The position numbers and the translations under genes are program-made. A DNA stretch of 64,000 nucleotides from an uncultured Polaribacter sp. (lineage in GTDB: Bacteria; Bacteroidota; Bacteroidia; Flavobacteriales; Flavobacteriaceae), in NCBI RefSeq assembly GCF_947497125.1, contig NZ_CANMFI010000002.1, positions 62,001 to 126,000 on the forward strand, written 5' to 3'. Position 1 is the stretch's first letter, and each line of letters begins with the position of its first letter. The notes under the pieces are model-generated. The model saw only the letters and a program-made list of their open reading frames with translations, had not been told where the DNA came from and did no database searches. This document shows positions 8,882-18,200 of this stretch, one piece after another.

Positions 8882-9916
8882 TTACTTTATTAAAAGTGGA
8901 TTTTTAGAGAGCTCTTTATACTCTTTTCTGGTGTTAAAAAGTTTAATGGCCGTAAACAATGCTTCTTTAAAAGAGGTAGCATTGGCAAGGTTTTTACCTG
9001 CAATATCAAAACCGGTTCCATGATCTGGTGATGTTCGAATTCCACTTAAGCCTGCCGTAAAATTTACTCCATTGCCAAAAGACAATGCTTTAAAAGGTGC
9101 TAAACCTTGATCATGATAAGTGGCTAAAACACCATCAAATTGCTTGTAAGTTTCCGATCCGAAGAAACCATCAGCAGCATATGGCCCAAAAACCAACTTA
9201 CCCGTTTCTTTTATTTCATTAATAGTCGGTAATATTACCGCATCATCTTCTTCACCTATTACACCTTTGTCTCCGCAATGCGGATTTAAGCCAAGTACTG
9301 CAATTTTTGGTTTATTAATTCCGAAATCCTCTACTAAAGAGGTGTGCATTGTTGCAACTTTTTCTTTAATTAGTTCTGGTGTTATTGTTGCAGCTACTTT
9401 GGCTATTGATATATGCCCAGTAATTAAACCTATTTTTAAAGCATCTGTCATTAAAATCATCAAACTTTTACCTTCTAATCTATCTTCTAAAAACTCTGTA
9501 TGACCAGGATAATTAAAAGTATCTGATTGTATAGTTTCTTTATTGATAGGTGCTGTTACTAAAACATCTATTTTATTCTCTTTTAAATTGGCAACTGCCA
9601 TTTCTAAAGATTTAGCAGCATATTCGCCGCCCTCTTTAGTAGGGTTTCCTAAAGTTAACGCAACTTCTTCTTTCCAAATATTTAAGACATTTACTTTGCC
9701 TTCTTTTACTTGATTGATAGCAGCAATGCCATGAACAGGGGTTTCTAAATTTACTGCTTTTTTATGAGCTGCCACAACTTTTGTGCTTCCAAATAAAACC
9801 GGAGTACAAAAATCTAACATTCTTTTATCTTCAAAAGTTTTTAGTATTACCTCTAAGCCTATTCCATTTATATCTCCTATCGAAATACCAACTATAATTT
9901 TATCAGATTTATTCAT
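8882..9916 (-). CDS. pdxA: 4-hydroxythreonine-4-phosphate dehydrogenase
   Basis: NAD-dependent oxidation and decarboxylation of 4-phosphohydroxy-L-threonine in the DXP-dependent route to pyridoxal phosphate. 344 residues. Visible family motifs are GDINGIGLE near the N-terminus, GHTEFLE, the metal-binding segment around GHISIAKVA, GLNPHCGD and YHDQGLAPFK, followed by the C-terminal SPDHGTGFDIAGK. It is divergent from ribE with 59 nt between the starts, and the two predicted -7 elements nearly touch. The DUF177 and rpmF genes follow on the same strand. Confidence 0.95.
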   Translation of the reverse strand: MNKSDKIIVGISIGDINGIGLEVILKTFEDKRMLDFCTPVLFGSTKVVAAHKKAVNLETPVHGIAAINQVKEGKVNVLNIWKEEVALTLGNPTKEGGEYAAKSLEMAVANLKENKIDVLVTAPINKETIQSDTFNYPGHTEFLEDRLEGKSLMILMTDALKIGLITGHISIAKVAATITPELIKEKVATMHTSLVEDFGINKPKIAVLGLNPHCGDKGVIGEEDDAVILPTINEIKETGKLVFGPYAADGFFGSETYKQFDGVLATYHDQGLAPFKALSFGNGVNFTAGLSGIRTSPDHGTGFDIAGKNLANATSFKEALFTAIKLFNTRKEYKELSKNPLLIK

Positions 9917-9936
9917 AGTAACTCTTCTATTATTCT

Positions 9937-9944
9937 TATTTTTG
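9937..9944 (+). promoter_or_regulatory. ribE promoter -7 element
   Basis: TATTTTTG matches TAnnTTTG, 31 nt upstream of the ribE ATG. No convincing -33 element is seen. The predicted start near 9951 falls beside the opposing pdxA element. Confidence 0.45.
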
Positions 9945-9951
9945 AATACTA

Positions 9952-9959
9952 CAAAAGTA
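9952..9959 (-). promoter_or_regulatory. pdxA promoter -7 element
   Basis: The minus strand reads TACTTTTG, an exact TAnnTTTG match, 35 nt upstream of the pdxA ATG. It faces the ribE -7 element with a 7-nt gap, so polymerase binding at the two sites should interfere. Confidence 0.45.
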
Positions 9960-9975
9960 ACTAAAATTTACAGAT

Positions 9976-10560
9976 ATGTTTACCGGAATCATAGAAACAC
10001 TTGGCACAATTACAAACATTACTAAAGAACAAGACAATGTTCACTTAACTGTTAAAAGTAATTTTACAAATGAACTTAAAATAGACCAAAGTGTTGCCCA
10101 TAATGGAGTTTGCCTTACTGTGGTTGCTATTCATAATGATACCTATCGAGTTACTGCTATTAAAGAAACTTTAAACAAAACTAATATTGGTCTTTTAACC
10201 GAAGGTAGCTTTGTAAATTTAGAAAGAGGCATGAAGTTAGGAGATCGTTTAGATGGCCATATTGTGCAAGGTCATGTAGATGAAACCGGAACTTGTACTC
10301 ATATAGAAAACCAAAACGGAAGTACTGTTTTTACTTTTTCTTATTTTTCTGATAAAAACAATGTTACCATAGAAAAAGGTTCTATCACTGTCAATGGTGT
10401 TAGTTTAACTGTTGTTAATTCTAAAAAAAATGAATTTAGCGTAGCTATAATACCTTACACATTAGAAAACACTTCTTTTAAATCTCTTAAAATAAATGAT
10501 ACTGTTAACCTCGAGTTTGATGTTATTGGAAAGTATGTTGCAAGATTAACAACTTTATAA
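9976..10560 (+). CDS. ribE: Riboflavin synthase, alpha subunit
   Basis: Dismutates two 6,7-dimethyl-8-ribityllumazine molecules to riboflavin and the pyrimidinedione. 194 residues, with the diagnostic start MFTGIIETLG and two tandem lumazine-binding domains (about 1-97 and 98-190). The second domain begins GHIVQGHVDETG, echoing the first. No FMN riboswitch fits in the short 59-nt upstream region. It stands alone on the plus strand, divergent from pdxA. Confidence 0.96.
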   Translation: MFTGIIETLGTITNITKEQDNVHLTVKSNFTNELKIDQSVAHNGVCLTVVAIHNDTYRVTAIKETLNKTNIGLLTEGSFVNLERGMKLGDRLDGHIVQGHVDETGTCTHIENQNGSTVFTFSYFSDKNNVTIEKGSITVNGVSLTVVNSKKNEFSVAIIPYTLENTSFKSLKINDTVNLEFDVIGKYVARLTTL

Positions 10561-10826
10561 GTAACTAAAATTTATATAACTAAAAACCGCTTGCTTACTT
10601 TATGCTCACAAACGGTATTCAGCTCTTCTTTTTCAAATAATTTTAAAACCTTCAATAAAAGTGTTTATTCACAACAACACTTTTATCTAGACTGGTACAA
10701 AAGTAGGCATAAAATTAATTTAATTAAGCCCATAATTAGCTCATTTAAAAAAAGATACTAGGCGTTTATTACAAGAATATTCATTAAAACCCACAAAAAA
10801 AGCCCTACATTTCTGTAAGGCTTCGG
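10561..10826. other. Intergenic region with one hairpin
   Basis: Non-coding stretch between ribE and the tRNA gene. I see one inverted repeat with 11-bp arms (10655-10665 with 10676-10686, 10-nt loop), whose arms end in AT runs but lack a T tract beyond the stem. It could be a weak ribE terminator or a small-RNA structure. No open reading frame or promoter is convincing. Confidence 0.4.
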
Positions 10827-10900
10827 TGGTCCCACTTGGGCTCGAACCAAGGACCCTCTGATTATGAGTCAGATGCTCTAACCAGCTGAGCTATGGGACC
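10827..10900 (-). tRNA. tRNA with CAU anticodon (Met elongator or lysidine-type Ile)
   Basis: A full cloverleaf is readable on the minus strand. The 7-bp acceptor stem pairs GGTCCCA with TGGGACC. The D arm contains AGCTCAGCTGGTTAGAGC. The anticodon stem-loop is TCTGA-CTCATAA-TCAGA, with CAU as anticodon. The T arm contains GGTTCGAGCC. Length 74 nt with discriminator A; the genome follows with CC-G, so the full CCA is not encoded. The sequence alone does not settle whether it is elongator tRNA-Met or tRNA-Ile modified to lysidine. The anticodon loop is not decisive between them. Confidence 0.95.
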
Positions 10901-10960
10901 GTTTAATTTGGCTGCAAATGTACTATTTATTTTGAATTATAAAACAAAAAAATAAAAAAA

Positions 10961-11932
10961 TTACACGCTTCTATTCATTAACCAGAGTCCAAAACTTTGT
11001 AAACTCTCTTTATTTTCTTCACTAATGTTCATCTTCGAAAGTGTGTCAAATGCTTTATTTGTATATAAAGAAATTTGATCTTTCACTAGATCAGGAATTT
11101 CACATAACTCGAAAATTCTAGTTACTTCTATAATTTTTGTCGAGTTGTCTTTTAATTTTTGCTTGTAAAAATAGGCTAACTTTTGCTTTTCAGACTCTTC
11201 TGAAACTTCTAAAGCTTTTAAATACAGGTATGTTTTTTTGTTTTCAATTATATCTCCACCAACTTGTTTTCCAAAAGTATCAGGATCACCAAAAGTATCT
11301 AAGTAATCATCTTGTAATTGAAAAGCCAACCCTAAATTTAGCCCAAAATCATATATTAAATTTGCATTTTCTTCTGTAGTTTCTGCAACAATTGCACCCA
11401 TTTTTAGGGCTGCTGCAACTAAAACAGATGTTTTTAAGCGAATCATATTAATGTATTCTTCGATTGTAACATCATTTCTAGTTTCAAAATCTACATCTAA
11501 TTGTTGCCCATCACAAACTTCTAAAGCCGTTTTGCTAAATAATTTTGCAAGTTTCTGAAAAACAATTGGTTCGTAATTTTCAAAGTACTGATATGCTAAA
11601 ATCAACATGGCATCACCAGATAAAATTCCGGTATTAATGTCCCATTTTTCATGAACGGTAGCTTTACCCCTTCTTAAAGGAGCATCATCCATAATATCAT
11701 CATGAACTAAAGTAAAATTATGAAAAACTTCTACGGCTAAGGCAGCTGGTAAGGCACTTTTATATGTATTAGAAAATATATCTGCAGCCATTAAAGTTAA
11801 AACAGGCCTAATTCTTTTACCTCCTAATTGTAAAATGTAATCTATAGGTTCGTATAAGTTTTTAGGCTCTTGAATCCATTTTTTTGATTCTAAATAGCTT
11901 AGAAATTCTTTTTGATAATGTAAAATGTCCAA
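10961..11932 (-). CDS. Polyprenyl (geranylgeranyl/farnesyl-type) diphosphate synthase
   Basis: Chain-elongating isoprenyl diphosphate synthase of the IspA/GGPPS family. With the TTG at 11932 as start it has 323 residues and begins LDILHYQKEF (first residue Met in the protein), a typical family start. An ATG at 11965 would add 11 residues. The first Asp-rich motif DDIMDD is at 78-83, followed by RRGKATVH. The second, DDYLD, begins at 208. GGKRIRP lies near 37-43. It makes allylic precursors for quinones, carotenoids or cell-wall carrier lipid; product length cannot be read with confidence. Divergent from the TetR-efflux operon. Confidence 0.88.
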   Translation of the reverse strand: MDILHYQKEFLSYLESKKWIQEPKNLYEPIDYILQLGGKRIRPVLTLMAADIFSNTYKSALPAALAVEVFHNFTLVHDDIMDDAPLRRGKATVHEKWDINTGILSGDAMLILAYQYFENYEPIVFQKLAKLFSKTALEVCDGQQLDVDFETRNDVTIEEYINMIRLKTSVLVAAALKMGAIVAETTEENANLIYDFGLNLGLAFQLQDDYLDTFGDPDTFGKQVGGDIIENKKTYLYLKALEVSEESEKQKLAYFYKQKLKDNSTKIIEVTRIFELCEIPDLVKDQISLYTNKAFDTLSKMNISEENKESLQSFGLWLMNRSV

Positions 11933-12008
11933 ATCTGTAAATTTTTGTAAAAATAATGCAAACAAATGCTACATAAAATAGAAATGTAAAAAAAAACACT
12001 AAAACTTT

Positions 12009-12049
12009 GGAAACTTTTTTTGTGTTTAAAGTTTCCTTCTGTATCTTTG
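12009..12049 (+). promoter_or_regulatory. Promoter and operator candidate of the TetR-RND efflux operon
   Basis: A near-perfect Bacteroidetes promoter: TTTG at 12019-12022, a 19-nt spacer, then TATCTTTG at 12042-12049. The inverted repeat GGAAACTTT-N10-AAAGTTTCC (12009-12017 with 12028-12036, perfect 9-bp arms, 28 bp overall) straddles the -33 box and spacer. This is where a TetR-family repressor encoded by the first gene would block polymerase, so autoregulation is likely. Confidence 0.7.
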
Positions 12050-12080
12050 CACTCACAAAATAAAAACTATATCGTATATA

Positions 12081-12680
12081 ATGAAAGATAAAATTTTAGA
12101 TTCTTCTAAAAATTTGTTTTTAAACCTAGGGTTTAAAAGTGTAACTATGGACGAGATAGCTAGCAATCTGGGTGTTTCTAAAAAAACCATTTATAAATTT
12201 TTTAAAAACAAAACAGAGCTTGTAAAAGCAGTTACAGACCATATGTTTGATATTATTTGCGAAGGCATTGATGTTATCTGTCAAAAAAAACTAAACCCAA
12301 TAGAAGAAATATTTTCTATAAAGAGAATGGTAATGCAGCATTTAAAAGATGAAAAATCTTCGCCACAATATCAACTTCAAAAATATTACCCTAAAATATA
12401 CGGCTCGTTAAAAACAAAACAGTTTCAGATACTACAAGAAACTATTAAAGAAAATTTAAAAACAGGCGTCCATTTAGGGTTGTTTAGAGATAATATAGAT
12501 GTAGAGTTTATAGCAAGAATTTATTTTTACGGAATGATAGGTATTAAAGACCAAGAAGTATTTCCGTTATCAAATTTTTCTATGAATGACTTAATGCTAA
12601 ATTACTTAGAGTATCATTTAAGAGGTATCTCTACAGAACAAGGAGTTAAAGAGTTAAATAAACAATTAAAACAGAAATAA
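12081..12680 (+). CDS. TetR/AcrR-family transcriptional regulator
   Basis: Repressor-type regulator of 199 residues. The N-terminal helix-turn-helix (about 10-50) contains SVTMDEIASNLGVSKKTIY, typical of TetR proteins, and the rest is the helical ligand-binding and dimer domain. It is the first gene of a four-gene operon with an outer-membrane factor (5 nt downstream), adaptor and RND permease, so it most likely controls this efflux pump and itself through the inverted repeat at 12009-12036. The ligand is unknown. Confidence 0.93.
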   Translation: MKDKILDSSKNLFLNLGFKSVTMDEIASNLGVSKKTIYKFFKNKTELVKAVTDHMFDIICEGIDVICQKKLNPIEEIFSIKRMVMQHLKDEKSSPQYQLQKYYPKIYGSLKTKQFQILQETIKENLKTGVHLGLFRDNIDVEFIARIYFYGMIGIKDQEVFPLSNFSMNDLMLNYLEYHLRGISTEQGVKELNKQLKQK

Positions 12681-12685
12681 AAAAA

Positions 12686-14092
12686 ATGAAAAAAACACTA
12701 TTGGCAATCTTGCTACTTATTTTTCTTCAGCCTATAATTGCACAAGAAAATAGTATGCAACTATCTCTAGAAGAAGCCATAAACTATGCACTAGAAAATA
12801 GCTACAATACAAAAGTGGCCAGAAACGATATAGAAGCTGCAAACAAAAAAGTGTGGGAAACTACTGCTACTGGTTTGCCTCAAATAAATGGAAAAGTAGA
12901 ATATCAAAACTTTTTAAAACAACCAGTATCTTTATTGCCTGCAGCGGCTTTTGACAATACATCTTCTACCATAAACACCGTTGAAGAGTATTTTAATTTA
13001 CAAGCCAACAAACCTGCTGTTGCTCCAGAAGGCTTTATACCTGTTGTCTTTGGAACAAAACAAAATATAAACGCATCTGTAACATTAAGTCAGTTGCTTT
13101 TTGATGGCTCATATTTGGTAGGCTTACAGGCATCAAAAACATATTTAAAAATTTCTGAACAGGCAAAGCAAAAAACTGAAATACTTACTAAAGAAGCAGT
13201 AATTAACGCTTACGGTAATGTACTTGTTACAGAAAAAAGTATTACAATTTTAGAAGAAAACATTAAAATTCTTCAGAAAAACTTTAATGATGCTAAAAAG
13301 ATATTTGAAAACGGATTAAATGAAGAAGAAGATGTAGAACAATTAGAAATTACATTAAGTACCGTTAAAAATGAGCTAAACAACATAAAAAGAATGAAAG
13401 AAATAGCATACCAAATGCTTAATCTTTCTTTGGGTACCAATATTAAAACAACACTTATACTCACAGATTCTTTAGACTCTTTAATAGATAACAATATTAG
13501 CTTAGAGCTTATTTCTGAAAATTTAGACGTAGAAAATCATATTGATTTTAAAATTTCAGAAAATGAAAGAGAATCTAAAAGATTAATGCTAAAATTAGAA
13601 AAAAGTAAAGCATTACCTAGCATCTCTGCTTTTGTAAACTATGGTTCTCAAGCATTTTCAGATACATTTTCTTTTTTTGAAAATAACCAAAACTGGTTTG
13701 ATTCATCATTGTTCGGGGTAAGCTTAAACGTACCAATCTTTAGTAGTTTCGGTAGAAAAACTAAAACAGCGCAGGCTAAAATTGCTTTAGAATCTGCAGA
13801 CCTAAGACTAGAAGAAACAAAACAAAGACTGTCTTTACTTGCAGAAAAAGCGAAAAGCGAATACCAGTTTAGCATAGAAAAGTACCTTACCGCTAAAAAA
13901 AATGTAACCCTTGCAAAAAGAATAGAAAAAAAGCAACGTATAAAGTTCTTTGAAGGTATATCTTCTAGTTTTGATTTACTTCAAGCACAAAATCAACTAT
14001 ACACACAACAACAAAATTACATACAATCTATGCTTGGCGTAATCGCTAATAAAGCAGCTTTAGAAAACGCATTAAACACCTCAATTAAATAA
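12686..14092 (+). CDS. TolC-family outer membrane efflux protein
   Basis: Outer-membrane channel of a tripartite pump, 468 residues. A Sec signal peptide is at 1-19 (MKKTLLAILLLIFLQPIIAQ with cleavage near Ala-Gln). Two OEP repeats of long alpha-helices follow, with the recognisable start LSLEEAINYALENSYNTK and a second repeat around 240-460 that includes GVSLNVPIFSSFGRK. It lies 5 nt after the regulator and 10 nt before the adaptor, so the three envelope parts are co-expressed. Confidence 0.93.
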   Translation: MKKTLLAILLLIFLQPIIAQENSMQLSLEEAINYALENSYNTKVARNDIEAANKKVWETTATGLPQINGKVEYQNFLKQPVSLLPAAAFDNTSSTINTVEEYFNLQANKPAVAPEGFIPVVFGTKQNINASVTLSQLLFDGSYLVGLQASKTYLKISEQAKQKTEILTKEAVINAYGNVLVTEKSITILEENIKILQKNFNDAKKIFENGLNEEEDVEQLEITLSTVKNELNNIKRMKEIAYQMLNLSLGTNIKTTLILTDSLDSLIDNNISLELISENLDVENHIDFKISENERESKRLMLKLEKSKALPSISAFVNYGSQAFSDTFSFFENNQNWFDSSLFGVSLNVPIFSSFGRKTKTAQAKIALESADLRLEETKQRLSLLAEKAKSEYQFSIEKYLTAKKNVTLAKRIEKKQRIKFFEGISSSFDLLQAQNQLYTQQQNYIQSMLGVIANKAALENALNTSIK

Positions 14093-14102
14093 TTAAACCG
14101 TT

Positions 14103-15275
14103 ATGAAAAACATATATTTATTACTATTAACAGCCTTAATAATAAATGCTTGTAATAAAAAAGAACAAGTTTCTATAGACACACTTATTACAACAAATGA
14201 TGTAGCCTTGATAAAAGCTACAAAAGCAACTTTGGATGCAAAACAACAAGAAATTTCTGCAGATTTAAAGAAATTAAATGATCGGTTAGATGATTTAAAT
14301 ACCGATAAAAACATTCCGTTAATTACTACTTTTAAAGTAACACAGAACGTGTTTACCCATTTTGTAGAATTACAAGGTGATGTACAAACAAAACAAAATC
14401 TATTAGTGTACCCAGAAATGCCAGGTATCTTAAAAAATGTGCTTGTTAAAGAAGGACAAAAAGTTGTAAAAGGACAAGTTTTAGCTACTATTGATGATGG
14501 CGGACTAACACAACAACTTGCTCAACTTAACGCAAATGCGCAATTAGCAAAAACAACTTTTGAGCGTCAAAAAAGATTGTGGGAGCAAAAAATTGGTTCA
14601 GAAATACAGTTTTTACAAGCAAAAACAACTTATCAAACTCAAAAAAGCGCTGTAGCACAATTAAAAAGTCAGTTAGCAAAAGCTACTATTAGAGCTCCAT
14701 TTACAGGGGTTATAGATGCTGTTTTTAAAGAAAAAGGTACTGTTATTGCACCAGGAATGGGATCTGAAGTGTTTAGAGTTATCAATTTATCTAAAATGTA
14801 TATTGAAGCTGAAGTACCAGAAACATACATTGCAAGTATTACAAAAAATAAAGAAGTAGAAGTGTATTTTCCTGTTTTAGGAGAAACTGTTAAATCTAAA
14901 GTAAGACAAGTTGGTAATTTTATCAACCCAAACAATAGATCTTTTAAAATAGAGATAGCAGTACCAAACCTAAACGGAACCGTTAAACCAAACTTAACTG
15001 CTAAATTAAAGTTAAACGATTATACTAATACAAATGCAATTTTAATACCTCAAAGTATTATTTCTGAAAATGCAGCGGGTGATCAATTTATCTACATCGT
15101 TAAAAATAAAAATGAAGCAAACGAAGCTACCGCAGAAAGATTGATTATCGAAACAGGTAAAACACAAGGCGATTTAATTGAAATTGTAAAAAACCTAACG
15201 CCTGATGCAGAAATTATTATGGAAGGTGCAAGAAGTGTAAACAACGGGCAAATTGTAAAAGTGATTAATAAATAG
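14103..15275 (+). CDS. RND efflux periplasmic adaptor (membrane fusion lipoprotein)
   Basis: Membrane fusion protein, 390 residues, that bridges the RND permease and TolC-like channel. The lipobox IINAC puts the lipidated cysteine at C17. A coiled-coil stretch follows at about 30-62. The biotinyl-lipoyl half-motifs are visible (LLVYPEMPGILKNVLVKEGQ and ATIRAPFTGVIDAV) on either side of a helical hairpin, then beta-barrel and membrane-proximal domains. It ends 7 nt before the permease start. Confidence 0.93.
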   Translation: MKNIYLLLLTALIINACNKKEQVSIDTLITTNDVALIKATKATLDAKQQEISADLKKLNDRLDDLNTDKNIPLITTFKVTQNVFTHFVELQGDVQTKQNLLVYPEMPGILKNVLVKEGQKVVKGQVLATIDDGGLTQQLAQLNANAQLAKTTFERQKRLWEQKIGSEIQFLQAKTTYQTQKSAVAQLKSQLAKATIRAPFTGVIDAVFKEKGTVIAPGMGSEVFRVINLSKMYIEAEVPETYIASITKNKEVEVYFPVLGETVKSKVRQVGNFINPNNRSFKIEIAVPNLNGTVKPNLTAKLKLNDYTNTNAILIPQSIISENAAGDQFIYIVKNKNEANEATAERLIIETGKTQGDLIEIVKNLTPDAEIIMEGARSVNNGQIVKVINK

Positions 15276-15282
15276 CAGAAAA

Positions 15283-18200
15283 ATGGACGACAAAAATAAA
15301 CAAGTAGACAAAGAATTTAAATTATCTTCTTGGGCAATAAATAACAAAACAACCATATATGTATTGATGTTTTTGTTCTTTTATTTAGGAATTTCGGCCT
15401 ACTTTACAATGCCAAGAGAAAATTTTCCTGAAATAAATGAAACCAAAATTTACATTAGCTCTGTTTACCCAGGAAACACTGCCGAAGATATAGAAAAGCT
15501 AATTACAAACCCTTTAGAAGACAAACTAAAGTCGGTAAGTAATGTTGTTAAAATAACCTCTACCTCTCAAGAAGACTACTCTATTGTTACTGTAGAGTTT
15601 GATGAAAGCATTACGGTAGACAAAGCAAAACAAAAAGTAAAAGACGAAATAGACCAAGAAACTGCAGGCGAAGATTGGCCAACTTTTAATGGTGCTAAGG
15701 TTACGCCAAATGTTTTTGAGCTAAGCATGTCTGAAGAAGTGCCTATCTTAAACATCAATATATCTGGTAATTACCCTGTTTCTAAATTAAAAGAGTATGG
15801 CGAGTTCTTGCAAGATGAAATTGAAGACTTAACAGAGATTAAAAAAGTAGATATTCGAGGTGCACAAGATAAAGAAGTAGAAGTTGCTGTAGATATCTTT
15901 AAAATGATGGCTGCTAAAGTTAGTTTTAACGATATTTCTAACGCAATAAACAATGGTAATATTACCATGTCTGCCGGTAATTTTATTACCAGCCAACAAA
16001 GAAGAACTATTAGAATAATTGGTGAAATTGAAAAACCAAACGATTTAGGAGACTTTGTAATAAAAGCAGAAAATGGCAACCCTATTTATTTAAAAGATGT
16101 TGCAGAAATATACTTTAAAGACAAAGATAAAACTACCTATGCAAGAGAAGATGGCCATGCGGTTGTAATGCTAGATGTTAAAAAAAGATCTGGAGAAAAC
16201 ATGGTTGCTGCTGCCGATAAAATAGGTGTAATTGTAGCAAATGCTAAAAATGAATATTTTCCAAAAGATTTACAAGTAACCATTGCCAATGATCAATCTC
16301 CAAAAACAATCGGTCAAGTAGACGACTTGGTAAACAATATTATTTTTGGAGTAATACTAGTGGTTATTGTTCTAATGTTTTTCCTTGGTTTTAAAAACGC
16401 AATATTTGTTGGGTTTGCAATACCAATGTCTATGTTTATGTCTTTAATGATTTTAGGAGCTTTAGGATATACGTTAAATACTATGGTGCTTTTTGGTCTT
16501 ATTATGGGACTAGGTATGTTGGTAGACAACGGAATTGTAGTGGTAGAAAACGTTTATCGTTTGATGGATGAAGAAGGCTTGTCTAGAATTGAAGCTGCTA
16601 AAAAAGGAATTGGAGAAATTGCTTTTCCTATTATTATATCTACCGCAACAACGGTAGCTGCATTTATACCTTTAGGTCTTTGGCCAGGTATTATGGGACA
16701 GTTTATGGTTATTTTACCAATTACATTATCTATTGTTTTAGGATCTTCTCTATTTGTTGCCATTTTCTTTAATTCAGTTTTAGTATCACAATTTATGAAT
16801 ACTGAAGACAAAGACATGCCTTTAAAAAGCATTATAAAACTAACCAGTATCATGGCAATTGTTGGTCTGTTTATTTTCTTTTTAGGAGGCGAGTACAATG
16901 CTTTAGGTACCTTAATTATTTTTACGGCAATTATGCTTTGGGCATATCGATTGGTTTTAAGAAAAGCTGCAAACTACTTTCAAAAAAACACTTTAGTTAC
17001 GTTAGAAAACTGGTACGAAAGACAATTGAAAAAAGCACTTTCTGGTTGGGCACCTTATATTTTAATTAGCATCACTTTTGTGTTATTAATTATAGCTTTT
17101 ATGGGTTTTGGCGCTTCTGTAGCATCACAAAGAACAAAAATTGAATTTTTCCCAGACAACAAACCCAATCAAATTGTTGTGTATATCGAATATCCTGAAG
17201 GAACAGATATTGAAAAAACAAACACAATTACCAAAAAAATTGAACAGAAAGTCTTTGGGGTATTAAATCAAGATCAATACAAAGATGGCGATTATAACTT
17301 TATGATAGAGAGTACCGTTTCTCAAGTAGGTGAAGGTGCCGGAAACCCACAAACAGATGGTGGTTCTTCTGCAGAAATGCCTCACAAAGGAAAAATTACT
17401 GCTTCTATGCGTGAGTATAAATATAGAAAAGGTGAAGACAGTGAAATACTGCGCCAAAAAGTACAAGCTGCCTTAGTGGGTATTTATCCTGGAGTATTAA
17501 TTTCTGTAGAAAAAGATGCAAATGGGCCACCTGCTGGCGCACCAATTAACATTGAATTAAACGGAGAAGATTACGAAGAATTAATTTTTACTGCAGAAAG
17601 AATGCGCGACTATTTAAACACGCAAAGTATAGCAGGTGTAGATGAGTTAAAAATTGATGTTAACAAATCGAAGCCAGGTATGCAAGTGATTGTTGATCGT
17701 AAAAAAGCAGGAGAACTTGGTGTTAGTACCGGACAAGTTGGACAACAATTGCGTGCTTCTATTTTTGGAAACAAAGCAGGTATTTTTAAAGAAAACGGAG
17801 AAGATTACGATATTTACGTTCGCTTTAATAAAAATGATCGTTATAATAAAAGTGCCGTTTTTAATCAAAAAATTACTTTTAAAGATCAAGCGACTGGTAA
17901 AACCAAAGAAATTCCGGTAGCTGCAGTAGCTTCTCAAAAAAATAGTTCTGGCTTTAGCGCTATCAAGCATAAAAACGTTAAAAGAGTCGTTACCGTATAT
18001 TCTGCTTTATCACCAGGCGAAACAGATGCAGGTGCAGTGGTTGCTAAAATTCAGAATTCTATGAAGAATTTTAAAAACCTTCCTAAAGGAATAAAAATTG
18101 ACTATACTGGTCAAATTGAAGAGCAAAACAAGCAAATGACATTCTTAGTTGGCGCATTTTTTACTGGTTTAATGTTGATATTTTTCATCTTAATTTTTCA

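Noticed and set aside
9917..9975. Possible FMN riboswitch upstream of ribE
   Set aside because: The region is only 59 nt and has none of the conserved RFN stems; it is filled by promoter elements.
10655..10686. Hairpin as a ribE terminator
   Set aside because: Stem is AT-rich and lacks a T run beyond the stem, so I only list it as an uncertain structure.
10827..10900. tRNA gene as an integration site for a mobile element
   Set aside because: No integrase, direct repeat of the tRNA 3' end or foreign-looking genes lie nearby.
15771..16898. Minus-strand open frames inside the RND permease gene
   Set aside because: They are shadows of the plus-strand RND protein with lower-quality sequence and no family signatures.
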